64,000 bases of DNA from Polytrichum commune (Eukaryota; Streptophyta; Polytrichopsida; Polytrichales; Polytrichaceae). The DNA lies in the NCBI GenBank assembly GCA_950295325.1, contig OX485807.1, positions 48,204,440-48,268,439 on the forward strand, read 5' to 3'. The notes under the pieces were generated by a model. That model searched no databases. It saw only the letters and a list, made by a program, of their open reading frames with translations, and was not told the origin of the DNA. Each line of letters begins with the position of its first letter. The first letter of the stretch is position 1. Of the stretch, positions 1 through 12,450 are shown piece by piece. Position numbers and translations under genes: made by a program.

Positions 1-3000
1 AGGTTCAAAGACCTTGCTTTAGTTTGACAAAGCCAATAATAAGGAGTGCAACCATGACTTAAGGTGTGATTCTTGGATAAATCCATATCATCTTACTCTA
101 TCTCCTTGGTATTTGTCATGATATTGTGACCGCTTAAACATTGCCCTACAATTGAGGTCAACATTATGCATGAAAGATTTCATGGAGATTTCTCATTGAT
201 GGCTCAATTGCGATTAGGTCATGGTCCACCACAAAGACCTACATAAGAGAATACGTGCTTCTTAACCAAATATTGACATGACCTAGTTAATAGGACCATA
301 TCATGTCCTAGACATTAAAAAAGAGAGCTTATTGACTCATTGTGTTCACTATTGTGAGCTTTCTAAACAATGTTTCAATTGCTTTGTAAATGCATGAGTT
401 TTTGGTTCTTTTGCTTTTCCCTCATTTATAAGTGGCACTTTTGACTATGAAATTTGACTTCTATGCGGAATGTTTCTTTTTATTATAATAAAAACATAAG
501 ATGCCAAATGTAGCCAAAGTTGTTTGCTAATTTATAAAGATGCCAAATTTGACCTAAGTTAGGACAGTACCAAGGGCAACTACTTGAATGATATTTCAAC
601 AATACTAAACAATTCTTCCTCGCAAATATGCTAATATATGTTGACACAATTTGCACTTTGCAAAACCTTGTGGATTTATGGACAATCAATTTTTGTTGAC
701 ATTTCAAGGTGAGATGTTTCAAACACTCATATTTCGCTCAAAATTTGATGTTAAGATGTAAGCGGACAATGCTAATAGGTAGATAAATAGCATGTTTTTA
801 TTTCTGATAGGGGTCTTAGTTCTAGCAACAAATGATTAGAGTGGGTATCATACACCATAATATATGAGTTTTATATTTAAAGGAATCATTCAAATCACCT
901 AAAGATATAATGCATGCACATTTGAAGCATGAACAAACAGGCCATGATATTATAGCCCCATCAAAGACCTAAAAATTGTGAAAGACTACTAGGACTACAA
1001 AACATCATGTGAGCAAAAAAATGATGGCCATACACCACACCCTCCAACTCCTCACTACCCCATATCATGATGAACCAACCCATATCTTCATAGATTACCT
1101 CAATGTCTTATACCTATTAAACACCCAAATCAAGCACCCCACTATACACAATAACCACCCAAACAAAATTATCCTTGAATCACCACACATAAATCACCAA
1201 ACTCCCATACACAAATCACCACACTCCCACACATAAATCACCACACACCACAAGTTAGAGCACATGCTAATATTGATGGCAGTGAGCACACAGACACACA
1301 AGCCAAGTGGGGACATACATTAGATCATAGAAACGCCATACAGACACGCCCACCCTACACCATACTACCTCCAAGAAGATTGGTGGCACTCCATGCAAGA
1401 GACACTAGACAAAGGCCCCATCAAATACCTTGAAAAAAAAATCCTTAAATATGACATAAGACATGATCTAGCAACCATAGCAAACCAAACACACCAATTG
1501 CACAAATGGCTTGAAATAATGATATTGATAAAATATTCTCAAAATGACTTTTGGAAAAACCTCGTTATCAAAGACAAACAAAAGACATGCCTCATTGAAT
1601 TCTGAACTAGACAATATATGGGCCACAAAAGAAAACAACTCTTCTTGGGAGAGAGGCCTACCCATCAGAAATATGCCCAATTTGCAACTCACCAAACACA
1701 AGTACATGGCTACATGTACTACCTAAATGCAAACAACAACACATTCATGCATTATTGACAAAAAGACACAACGAAGTTGTTTGGAAGATACAAAAACTTC
1801 TTATATCTAATAAATTATCAAGATGTTACACACTTATGAAAGCATGAGCTTATAATGGACTACCTGAAGGCAACACAATACCGCCATGGTTGCTACCATG
1901 CACTTGTGACACCCAAAGATGCCACTGTAATGCTAGGTTTAACCCCACGTACTCAACATCATTGCTCACCCATGCAACCACCCCCCACCATAAACCCTTA
2001 CAGCATAACTCACAACACAATAACTCACAATAGAAAGTTACATACTACAATAACGAATATGCCACAAAAGCCTTCAATAGAAGAAAAAATTAACAAAACA
2101 TCCACCGCTAATTAATAGCATCACAACTTGAGAGCATGGAAGGTCGCCTCGCTCATATTTTTAGCTGCATGTGCAAGAGTTACTAAAAAAAACATCCCAT
2201 CAATGAAAACCCTTGAAGCTAAATTAAAAATCTCCATCACAAGAATCAAGAGTACATTTAAACAAATCAACACAATCGCCACACAATATGCACACTCTAT
2301 ACTAATCCACGAATGCCGACTAGAAAAACGCCAATTTGTTGCAAACCTCCAAGATTTGCCTTAGGTCAACAGATCGGGTACCCCCGCCAGTGGAAAAACA
2401 CAAACACAAAAGTTTGGAAGTGGTAGAAACCATTGTTTAAGCTCAATAAGTAATTACTCAAGGATAGGTTGTTGGTTGATATCACATTTCATGCTTGGTG
2501 CTCACATAGCAATTTTACACCCATGTCCATTGGAATGAGTTGCATAGGAATCAAACTTGGACCAAATTTACCGAATAAAATATTCACTCCCAACCAACAT
2601 AGAGTAAATGACTCGGTGTCCACCCCTACCATACACATCCTTGTATCCCACTTTCTAAATGAAAAAAATTTAGTTGACAAGAACTCTCAGGATGGGTCAC
2701 TGGCAAAAAATGTAGAAACAACGCGCGATTAAAAAATAGGGTGTAATATATTCATTGTAGATAAATTTTGCAAAAAATGTACACATAATATAGGGGGTTT
2801 TGAAATAGTGAAACGTGTTTACATGTAAAATACCATCACATATAATGGCCTCTTTTATCTAGTCAGTACATGTAAAACAATGTGGAAACAATTACTAGGG
2901 TCTAGGGTAGAGTCTATGCTAGTGGATGAAAGAGGTAATTTTCTATTGAAAAAGCTTGGATGGATGACTTTGCAAGTTGGCTTGCTTGAATGTTACTGAA

Positions 3001-4320
3001 CCAATGTATCCAATGTGGAGTTAATGTGAGTTCATGTTTTGATGTAGTTCATGTGAGTTTAGCATTGTGGCTGAACTTCACAATTCATGGTTGTAAGAAG
3101 AAAAATGTCCTTCATGAAAAAAATGTTACTCACAGACACAAAGAAAATGGGGTGTAAGAAACCAAATGCGGTGTAAGAAAAAAATGGACAACAATTGGGC
3201 TCCAAAAAAAAAAAGGGGTAAAGTCAAAAAAAATTGGTTACTTGGGGTATAAGGAAAAAATTGCAATATAAGTAAAATAAGGTATTTTTAATTGATTCCC
3301 CCAAGAATTTATGATTAATGATAGGGTGTATTAAAATACAAGCATTTACCTTTTATTTTGAAAAATACCATACCTTATAATATTTTTTGCAAGGTAAATA
3401 GCCCCCCCATAAACAAGTCTTGAGCGCACATGTATGCAAAATATAAGAGGGAGTGACCCCCCTGAGCAACAACTCCACTCTCCAATGGCCGCAATACTCA
3501 AATCAAGCAAAATGGACATATTACGATAAGATCAAACGACAACATCTTTCGGACGAACTTTAAAGAAATCCTTCACTCACAAACAACGTTCCTTTCAAAT
3601 ACTTAGTTTATCTCATTTTGAGTTGATTAGTGATGAATAGAATACTAATCTAGGGCATGAAGTGTTCTAAGCATTTCGGATTACGATCAAGCTCTTTGGA
3701 AGTTGTCTATTAGTGTGTAAATTATTGTACGGACCAACATGGGTCAAGAAGGTCTTGCACGCATGAAGACCTCGTGCGACCAAAGTTGAAAGGTCCGATG
3801 GATTGCATTGGCGGTCATAGAGAGTCAAGTGGATGAAACGGGTTGCTCCCTTTTTGTCTAGTAAAGCACTACCTAAGTAGCGCTTTACTACCCAACTAGG
3901 CAACACCTTCATTGCCTGTTCAATGGCATACAAGGACGGCGCACACCTACGCCACGGTCTCCATGTCTCCACCTCTTCCCATACACACAAGAGCCACACT
4001 AATTCTTATGGTTCCTAGTGTGCGTCACACTATTTTCTTTGTCCCCACACTCATTTTAGCTCTCTACAAGTGTGACAGTTGAACTCTCTATGCAACTGGC
4101 GAACACCAATTATCATATACCAATGCAATTTGTGTAAATGATTTTGTAGTAACCAGGGGATAATGACATAAGGTGGCATGGGACACTTGTTGCTACATGA
4201 CAAGTCATAGACACGAGCTTAACTAACATAGCACATAAACTTTAATGTCACCCATGTTTGATGTAGTCAAATTGTCATTTTTTGAATAACAATCATGTGA
4301 GCAACAATTGTTTCTTACTC
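1..4320. other. Gene-poor AT-rich stretch
   Basis: I see no supportable gene. The short open frames here have low-complexity or AT-driven composition, lack recognisable domains and often overlap open frames on the other strand. The visible structure is a small 22-bp tandem repeat near 1.2 kb and AT-rich sequence around 2.75-3.41 kb that resembles the interior of the inverted-repeat element at 4321-4656. Confidence 0.6.
1187..1247. repeat. Short tandem repeat, 22-bp unit
   Basis: About 2.7 copies of a 22-bp unit built around AAATCACCACACTCCCA lie head to tail. It sits in a C/A-rich strand and has no adjacent gene. Confidence 0.7.
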
Positions 4321-4656
4321 GGGGGGGGGGGGGGGGGCAGTGTGTTAATAAGTTAAGGATATAGGTGCGAACAACCACTATTTTATAGGGGGGTATTATT
4401 TTCAATTCTCTTCTTTTTTCACATGCTATCATTATGTGAATTTCTACTCTGGGTTAATAGAAAAATGGCTTGCATTACTTATAATTCCAAATTACATATT
4501 ATTCCATACCCTATAATACTTTAAAGATGTCCAGTGCCCTATTACTCTTAAGTCCATTTATAATTTTTTGCCCACGTGTTTTTAAAATACCCTATCATTT
4601 GTTCGCACGTATATTGCTACTCCAACCAATGACTACCCCCCCCCCCCCCCCCCCCC
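4321..4656. mobile_element. Inverted-repeat element with G17 and C21 ends
   Basis: A 336-bp segment starts with 17 G and ends with 21 C. Inside these tracts, matching subterminal inverted sequences occur: GTGCGAACAA followed by an ATAGGG-type motif near the left end, and the same words on the opposite strand near the right end. This is the layout of a fold-back or MITE-type element. No coding sequence is present. No clear target-site duplication was found, and the homopolymer lengths are likely to vary and may be imprecise in an assembly. Confidence 0.55.
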
Positions 4657-6185
4657 GAGGTTTCTTATTAGACGTTTGATCATCGATTATTTCTTCCATA
4701 GAAATTAGTAAAGGAAAAAGAAGACCATGATTTGATGGACAATGACTCATCAATATCATGCTCATAAACACACATACTTTAAGCCTAAACTTGTAGGAAA
4801 TTTAACAATAAATTAGTGGTTACGAATATATATGCAACTTAAACGAAACATTATTCTTTGATGTATAGATACGCCTCACCTCATTGGGACAATTTCATGT
4901 CTTAGAGTTTCTAAGTATTTAGTTTCAAAATTTAGCCTTCGCAAATGAAACACAACACTTAACTTGAGACGAAGGTATTGCGACACTCACCCATGGGCTC
5001 GAAGATGACAAAGGTCATGGGACACCATGTGATCACCTAAACGGGACCGACCTTGGTGGAGAGAGAGGGAGAGATTTTTGGAGAGTGACTATTAAATAAT
5101 TGGTAGAGTTATTTACTCCAATAACATCGTGTGGGTATAATAAGGACAAACCTCATCCAAAAATAATCCTCTTAAAAAATAATTTTAATTGTAACATTTT
5201 AAAGATGTTTTTGGATGAGGTGTTTCTCCAAAATGATAAGTGTAAAGGTGTTTTTAATTTACCCATAGGAGATAAAGGTTACCTATGGTTATTGTCCTAT
5301 GGTTAATGGAACTGCATTTGTGATGACTTGATATGCATGTCTTGTTGATTTTTAAGGTTAAAATCATTGAGAACTAATTTTAAGATGTAGTTTAGTCCAA
5401 ACAAGATTTTTAGTGCATGAATATCCTCCATAGGAAATTAGCCACACTTTTCTTTTCTTTTTTTACTAGTGAAATTTAATTATGATAACCATGTTTTTTT
5501 GTTTTTTGTTTTTGATAAATTTACGTTGCATCCAAACCACAGATAAACATCGCTAAATGGGAATGGAATATATGTTATTTGGAACATTCATTACTTTAGA
5601 ATGTGAAATGATAGTTCTTGGTGACTTTTGAGTCCAAGATTACTTTAAAGAAATCACATATGTCATTTATGATCACACACAAAGTTAAAAGGAAAAATAT
5701 CACATGTTGCATCTCCATCCACCCTTTCAAATTACTTGCTTGGATTAGAATATCCATGTGAGTTTTTAAATGTTGACATACACAATGAGGAAAAAATGGC
5801 TCTAGGAAATACATGTCATGTAATGAAAATCATTCAATTCCTTACCTTTTAGAAAACATTGTCTCTTGCAGAGAACATCAACTCTTAAATTGGCACCCGG
5901 TAATGGCAAGAAAGAATTGTCACATACGAATGTACCTCTCAAACATCCAACATTAAAACTTCACTCCTAATAGGTTGCTTGTTGATTCATCTTAAATGAC
6001 TTGGACTAGACTAATTCAGGGTCTTTGAAGCTAATTCAAGTCTTAAATCAACTCAAAGAAGTAACCTCTGAAGTACATGCTATTTCAAAGCTAATCTATT
6101 GAATGGATGAGAAGTATGCTCGTATGTGATTAGTCACTCACACCATTAACACAGTCTACATCTGATATTGTGGCCCGTTGTGTAA
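4657..6185. other. Intergenic, no gene seen
   Basis: AT-rich DNA without a supportable gene. A dispersed word group (a TTCATCT-AAATGAC motif followed by TTGGATGA-like sequence) near 5.98-6.12 kb recurs near 13.69-13.81 kb and 34.4-34.9 kb, suggesting an old dispersed repeat. Confidence 0.5.
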
Positions 6186-6520
6186 TTTGGTCATACCATA
6201 ATAATTTTGGTCAGTAGAAATTGTTTTTAGCCCATGTGATTTTTGAACACACAATATCAAGTGTTTGGAACTAGGAATATGTGATCAATATTTTTTACAT
6301 GAACATGAATAATAATGGCTTGAATTTTATAATATAAATAATATACCAAAAATATCATTGTATTTTAATATATTGAGTGTTATTTAAATTTAAAAAACAT
6401 AATCATTTATAATTCACCTTATTTCGAAACCCACACACCATATACAGTGGGCCATGGTATATCTACTCACTCTAATTTTATGCTCATGATATTAAATGTA
6501 AAAGGTGTAGTTGTGTAAAC
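6186..6520. repeat. Dispersed repeat, copy 1
   Basis: This segment aligns by eye over about 340 bp with 9889-10232 in the same orientation. Shared landmarks in order are GGTCATACC, AATAATTTTGGTCA, ACAATATCA, GGGCCATGGTAT or GGACCATGGTAT, and a TAAAAGGTGTA-type end. No coding capacity is evident. Confidence 0.6.
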
Positions 6521-8000
6521 GCAATTTTTGGGCTATCGCCTAGCTGGAGAGCTATCATTTTTCAAATTAGTGACAATTAGCGGCGATAGCCATCCAGGGG
6601 CAAGTTGCCAGTGTGAAACAGAGAGGCTATTATCATTTTGTAGAATCTTGCAATAGTCTCAGAATAGGAGCAATAGGCTAGGAAGTCGAGCACTCAGTGA
6701 TTGAGGCCGACTGCAATAGGCAATGCCGAGCAAGAGGCTGGCATAATTAGGGAGTGAACCGAGAGCCGAGTGATTCGGACTCTCAGGACTCAGAACTTTG
6801 ATTGCATGAGTAAACAGTTTGTAAAAGTGTAATGGTCTCAGAACTGGAACTTGTTTGTCGTATGATTGTTGTTCTTGAATAAAGGAAACGTCTTGTGTAT
6901 ATCTCTGGGCAATCGCCGTAAGCATTAACTTAGACAGAATATCCGCCGAGAGGGCGATGAGCCTTAAGAGTAATGTCGTAGTATCAGCAGTGGCTGAAGT
7001 CTGAAAATGGCAATGGGCAAGAGAGAGACTTCTCTCAGTCTGTTGTAGAGGGCTATCTGTCGAGAGTGAAGGAAGGGGCCATAGCCAAAAGCACGACCAA
7101 GTACTTGGGCAATTAGGCAGTGAGTGGTAGAGTCTTGGAAGTCTATAACTTCCGTGAGGCAAGGCCTGGGCGATAGGTTGAGCCGAGAGAAGTCTGTGAG
7201 GGCAAGTAGTCTTAGAAGGACCATTGCCTGCTCGGACAGAGAGCCGAAGCGTCGAGGAAGGGCTATCGCCTGAGTCCCTTGGCTATTGCCTATTTGTTAC
7301 AGAGAGACTATGAGTGAGAGTTGAGAGAGGAATGTCCTGTAGGGCCATAGGTTTAGCAGGTGTCATTCCTGAGAGAGGAGAGAGAGAGAAAACATAGGCC
7401 GCTCATGGGAGCATAGCCAAAGGCCTACTCTAAGACATTACCTGGCGTGAAGCCGTTGCAGTGACTGCAGAGACGAGATGAGTTATTCACAGGCGTGAGC
7501 TGCAAAAGACATTACCATCTCAAGAAAGAGAGATTGACTACTTAGTGTAAGACATTACCAAAGGCTACTTCTTTCGAGCTTAAAATGTAATTAGGCCTTA
7601 ATCAAGGAATATCGCCTACATTGTTGATGCATTGATCATATATAATGCTGTGGGGATTTGTGTGGACAAGTTGCCAAATCAGTTGAAGATGAAGATGATG
7701 ATTACAGTCTTGTGAAGATTGCCCGAATGACTGTAAGTTAAATTAAGATGAATTAATTTGAGGTTATCGCAAAGCTCAATTCTTGTTATGCAAAGACGAT
7801 GTGGTTACAAAAAGACATTACCCCGGACTTCAGTCCTGACGAATTGCCAAGGACTATTTGCCAAGCTTTTGAGCTTCACGACTGAAATAGGTCAAAGACA
7901 TAGAGTGATAGAACCTTTCTCTGAAGATAGGACGGAATCACTCACGACTAAGGAAGCACAAAGGAACCATAAGAGTGGAGAATAAGTGGAATAATGAAGG
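6521..8000. other. Compositionally distinct block, possible retroelement remnant
   Basis: The plus strand is purine-rich and has more CG than its surroundings, with repeated GGCTATCGCC/GGCGATAGCC-like words. The word AAGACATTACC recurs near 7433, 7506, 7550 and 7812. An AATAAA followed by a GT-rich stretch near 6877-6900 resembles the polyadenylation region of a long terminal repeat. I found no matching second LTR, primer-binding site or gag/pol motif, so a solo LTR or non-autonomous element is only a guess. The 167-codon open frame on the minus strand (6659-7162) shows no protein-like features. Confidence 0.35.
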
Positions 8001-9560
8001 AATGAAGGAAGAAAGACCCTAAAATGTTATTAAGAACCTTAATCCAATGTGACAGTAACCCTTATAGACACTATCTCAGTCTTCCTGGAGATATAGTTCC
8101 CTGGGTTTTGTTGTTTTGAGCCATAGCAAAAACTTACTACAAGTTGGTTTAGTAGAATACATTCTCAAACTACACTAAAAAGGATATTTAGTATTTGATA
8201 CAATAAATACAAACACATACACTAAATGTCAATAATTCTATGAAAGTAAGTAACATTAAATGTAAACTCAAACACTAAATATCAACCATGGTAATTTGTG
8301 GAAGTTACATGTTTGAGTTTAGTGTTAGTAAGGATATGAAAAAAAATGCCGTCGACTTTGGCGTATGAGAGATCAACGAGCAGGAAAGTGAGGTGCCACC
8401 CCTAAATCACAAGTCCAATGAAATCTATGTTTCACATAAAGGGAGGTGGCAATAGGGTAGGTAGCGACACATTTGTCTAACACTAATTGTCAAGGAATTG
8501 AAAATCAGTATTGAGCAAGGTAGGGTGGTAACAACATCAAATATAATCAAACACTAAGTATCATATTTAGTGTAGTGTTACAGTTGCATGTTTACACCAC
8601 TTTCAAATACATGCATCTTTTGTTAACTTATGACCTTTCACTACACCAAATAGTCTTATTAGTGTGGGCTCACACTAATTTCCTAGCCAGGGTGGAAATA
8701 ATGTGAGCCGAAGATCCCGGGTCTTCCCCTACATTTTCCTAGAGAGTTCTAACCAACGCCAAGAGTATTAGTTGAATGACAAAGATAGAATATTACAAAA
8801 CACCCACATGAATATCTTAGATAACCACTTAATCTAGCCCACCTTAGTTTTAAATGAGAAATTTGGTGTTGGGATCAAGATTAACATGACATATATTAGT
8901 TTGCATAATGAAAATCAAGTAGTGTATGATAGAACCAAATATGTGTGGCAACTTAGTAAGGTAGATGGGTCTACATTGTTGGCTCAATTTCTTAATTGGA
9001 CCCCTAGATTTGATTGGTTTGTGGTTTAGTGAGGATGAAAGGCCAAACATCATAAAGACATATGTTTAAAAGAGATTGGACTATTTTTCAAATATTAACA
9101 ACTACTCTACACTCAATAACGAACACAATCAAGAGGATCCATGTATCCAGGTAAGAGATCAACAGACATGGGCCTCCAATAACCATAACTAAATCATAAG
9201 AGGTCCGATTTTCAATCCAATTTTTGCATATGTTTCATCATAGATTTGCTAACGCAACACAAGTTTTGTTGGATAAATCTACTTGGTAGAAGTTGGAGAA
9301 CATGAAATACGAACCAAGTAACACCCACATACCTTAAGTAGGCATCGATGTTGATCAGTTATGCAACTTGTGCCGGTTATTATCCTAGTTGTCATGATAT
9401 CCGTCGCATTCAAAATTTCAACAAAATGTTGTTGTTGATAATTTTTTAGGTGTGGAGACGTAAATGTTGCTAGTAAATCTCTCCAATTTCTAGAGTCAAG
9501 CTACACCCATTATCCCAATTAGTGCGTGCTATAGTTTGAAATTATGTGGTGCTTTAACTA
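8001..9560. other. Intergenic, short palindromic repeats only
   Basis: No gene seen. A CACTAA-type inverted motif (CACTAAGTATCATATTTAGTG) near 8550 recurs in variant form near 35695 and 55978 and may mark a small fold-back repeat. Confidence 0.45.
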
Positions 9561-9706
9561 TTTAATGAGAATGTAATATATTACCAAGCAAAGTCATTTA
9601 TGTTCTATAATGTCCAATCAACTTATTGGACTTTTGTTAGTAGAAATTGAACTCCTGAGGAAGATGTTATTACATTGCGTAACTCCAAATAATAACACGC
9701 ACTAAT
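9561..9706. repeat. Dispersed repeat, copy 1 of second family
   Basis: About 145 bp match 47471-47622 in the same orientation. Shared words are AAGTCATTTATGTTCTATAA, AAATTGAACTCC and GCATTGCGTAACTCCA (here ACATTGCG). Non-coding. Confidence 0.6.
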
Positions 9707-9888
9707 TGGAATAATCAAGTCTCTACACAAATCATTTTTAAGATACATTGTACAAGGAAAATTTCAATTTTAAGTTATTTCATGGTTTAGGATCCTTGAC
9801 AAACCATAGCGGGTACCATAATATATGTGATAGACCCCCATTCCCTGCCCACTACACCTCCTACACCTATTAATGTGGTCCACTTTAA

Positions 9889-10232
9889 TTTTGTCATACC
9901 ACAATAATTTTGGTCAATGCAAATTTTCTTGACCCACGCCTCTTTTGATCCCACAATATCATATGTTGAAAACTAGGGATATGGAACCAATGACTTTTAC
10001 AAGAACATGAAATATTGTGGGTTTAATACATCAATATAATACTAAAATGAAACCAATCCACCTGAACAATGATATATTTTTTGCATTTCATCAATTAATA
10101 TTTTAAATAATGATCATATTTTATTAGTCTATAAGCCACTATAATCTCAACCCATAGATAAAATACAATGGACCATGGTATTTCTACCTATGCTAACTTT
10201 TAGCCCATAGTAATAGGTGTAAAAAGTGTACC
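9889..10232. repeat. Dispersed repeat, copy 2
   Basis: Diverged copy of 6186-6520 in the same orientation, with the same ordered landmarks (GTCATACCACAATAATTTTG, ACAATATCA, GGACCATGGTAT). Confidence 0.6.
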
Positions 10233-11059
10233 TAGTACATCCTTGCTTCAGATCGACGAGTCTACATGGTGACAAAGGCGGCACATCCTCTGCATGCAAA
10301 GTTTCCATGTCACTTAACTAGGCACCAAATAAGGTAGTCATGACTAAAATCCAACATAGCAATAATTTGCACACTTAGATTTGATTGGTATGTGATTAGG
10401 TGCAGATCAAAGAATGGACACAAAAAATTATATATATATATTGAAAGGACTATGTGCTCAAAATAAAGTAACCATTCTAAACTCAATAATCAACATCTTT
10501 GAGAGGACATGTATACCATGTACTGAGCACATCAAGATGATATTGAATGAAACATTCACACGAACTCTAAAAATTATGAGGCAAATGGTTGTGGACACAA
10601 TCTGTATTTGCTTATCATCTCACACTAATTACGTGTTTCATATCCTACAAAAAGTGGGTGTAGGGGGAAAGAATATCCAACTTAACAATGTCTACCTTAA
10701 GCAACCACACGTACATGTGGCATAGTGGCCAACTTAGTGCACAATCCACATCAAGAGTTGGAGTAATTTGTGTCCCACACTCCACGCAATTGAATTCTAG
10801 TGACTCCTTTCTCCATCGTTTCTCCTATCGCCATTACTAAGACTTGTCTTGAGAATGAGTTTTGAGGGAAGGACGAGAATGCCACAACGCCGTCGTCCAA
10901 GCCTAGATTTGAGAATTATTGAACAAAGCCAAGTTGCCTAAGTTGTAGGATGACTTCTTCTACACATTAGTGGAAATGTTTCGTGCTTTAATTGACTCAA
11001 AGCTACGATTAGTGGTGGTCGGCGCAATTTTAATATGGTATAGATCTTCAATAAGTTTA
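10233..11059. other. Intergenic, no gene seen
   Basis: The open frame at 10414-10725 (103 codons) has no recognisable motif, has AT-driven composition and lacks flanking splice or context signals. I see nothing else in this stretch. Confidence 0.4.
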
Positions 11060-11627
11060 GGGCCGGTTTACACCATGGACCACGAAGTCGGACCATGGAA
11101 GATGGTCTTTTCCATGGTCCGACTTGATGGTCCAACTTCCATGGTCCGATTTTTTGAAAAATCAATCTTTAAAGCCGTGGGTCCCTTGGTAGGTGTAAAC
11201 CGAATATGGACAAAGAGGAATGACCATGCACGCAAAATTGAATGTGTTGATTTATTTAATATATGCCCAGAAAATATAATTTTGAAAAAGAGAAGTTTGA
11301 CCATTTTCTTGTCTTCTTTTGTCTTCATCTTCTCCTCCCTAGAAATAATTTTGTTAAATAATTTTTATAATAGTAATTCTCTTCCATGGGCCCCTACTTT
11401 TTCCTACCAAAGCACCTATTTTGCCTCTCCCATTACAAAACCCGTTGGACCATGTTAATGAATAATGTAGGCCTTAAAATATGTCTTTTGTGGAACCTCG
11501 AACTTCATGGTCACTCTGACATTTTTTCCTTGGTGCAACCTGAAGTGGTCTCGGGACGAGTTCAACAACCAATCACAAATTTTGCAAGGCCTTGGGACGA
11601 CTTCATGGTTCATGGTGTAAGCAACCC
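11060..11627. mobile_element. TIR element, GGG..TTTACACCATGG family
   Basis: The left end (GGGCCGGTTTACACCATGG, continuing to CGAAGTCG) is mirrored at the right end (CGACTTCATGG through GGTGTAAGCAACCC), giving about 30-bp imperfect terminal inverted repeats over 568 bp. Inside the left end, CCATGGTCCGA and its complement are repeated, making a nested hairpin. Open frames inside are by-products of the repeats. A clean target duplication was not found. Confidence 0.6.
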
Positions 11628-12222
11628 CTTTGTTATGACTTTGTCCTATATTTGGACTATAAACGGTTATGAACCCAATACGGTTACGATAGTTAGAAAC
11701 CAAGCCTTCCTTCGTCTCTCTTAAAGCTCATTGGGAGGAGCTTTGTCTCTCACCTTGCATATTATTAATATAATGAAATGCTATAGACTTAAGCTTCTTT
11801 GATTTTCAGTATGATACATCATTATATTATTTGTAGAGTCGTGAGAAGAGAGGGATGATAACACTTGAATTGAGAAAAATGAAAGAATGAAAAGAAATGT
11901 TGGGTCCTCAAGCATGAATAAAGAGCCTCTCATATGTGGGCTATTGCCACATGTCGGTGGAAAGCTCTATGAGAGTAACCCATTTTGACAAAGTTGATGA
12001 CTCTCTTTAAGGGAAAGAGGGGGAGGGTCTCCCAAGAATGTGACTTGGTAACTTGGTGATGTGGTTATGATGAAGAAGGGGTGGGGGTTCTAGTCATTTT
12101 GGGTTAGTGTCATGGTCCCAAACAACAAAATATAAACCTCCAAGGACATGTGGGTACACCTCAATATCAAATATGGGTTATAAAATGGGACTTGAAGATC
12201 TAGATTGGACATAACATTATTC
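11628..12222. other. Intergenic, no gene seen
   Basis: Low-complexity A/G-rich sequence with no supportable gene, RNA or repeat. Confidence 0.4.
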
Positions 12223-12450
12223 AAATCCATAACAATGTTATGTGGGACTAACATTATCCACAAAACATTTTCAGATATTCCCCACATTCAGTTGAATGTG
12301 GGGAATATCTAGGAATACTATGTGGAATATCATCAGTCCCACAAAACATAATATTCTCATATATTCCCCTCATTCAAATTGAATGTGGGGAATATATTCA
12401 AAAATATTCCGTGGAATATTGTTAGTCCCACACAACAATGTTATGGTTTT
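12223..12450. mobile_element. Fold-back MITE with two internal palindromes
   Basis: Twenty-six-base terminal inverted repeats (left AAATCCATAACAATGTTATG, continuing to TGGGAC; right is its near-complement) enclose 228 bp. The interior holds a perfect palindrome at 12273-12310 (18-bp arms AGATATTCCCCACATTCA with a 2-base centre). A one-mismatch sister palindrome lies at 12359-12397. The element could fold into a multi-stem structure. Non-coding. Confidence 0.7.

Noticed and set aside
1187-1247. CRISPR-like array
   Set aside because: The 22-bp units abut directly without unique spacers, and the window is eukaryotic nuclear DNA.
6659-7162. Open frame of 167 codons on the minus strand
   Set aside because: Leu/Ser/Pro-rich composition mirrors the purine bias of the plus strand. 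No motif, and stops flank it in all related words.
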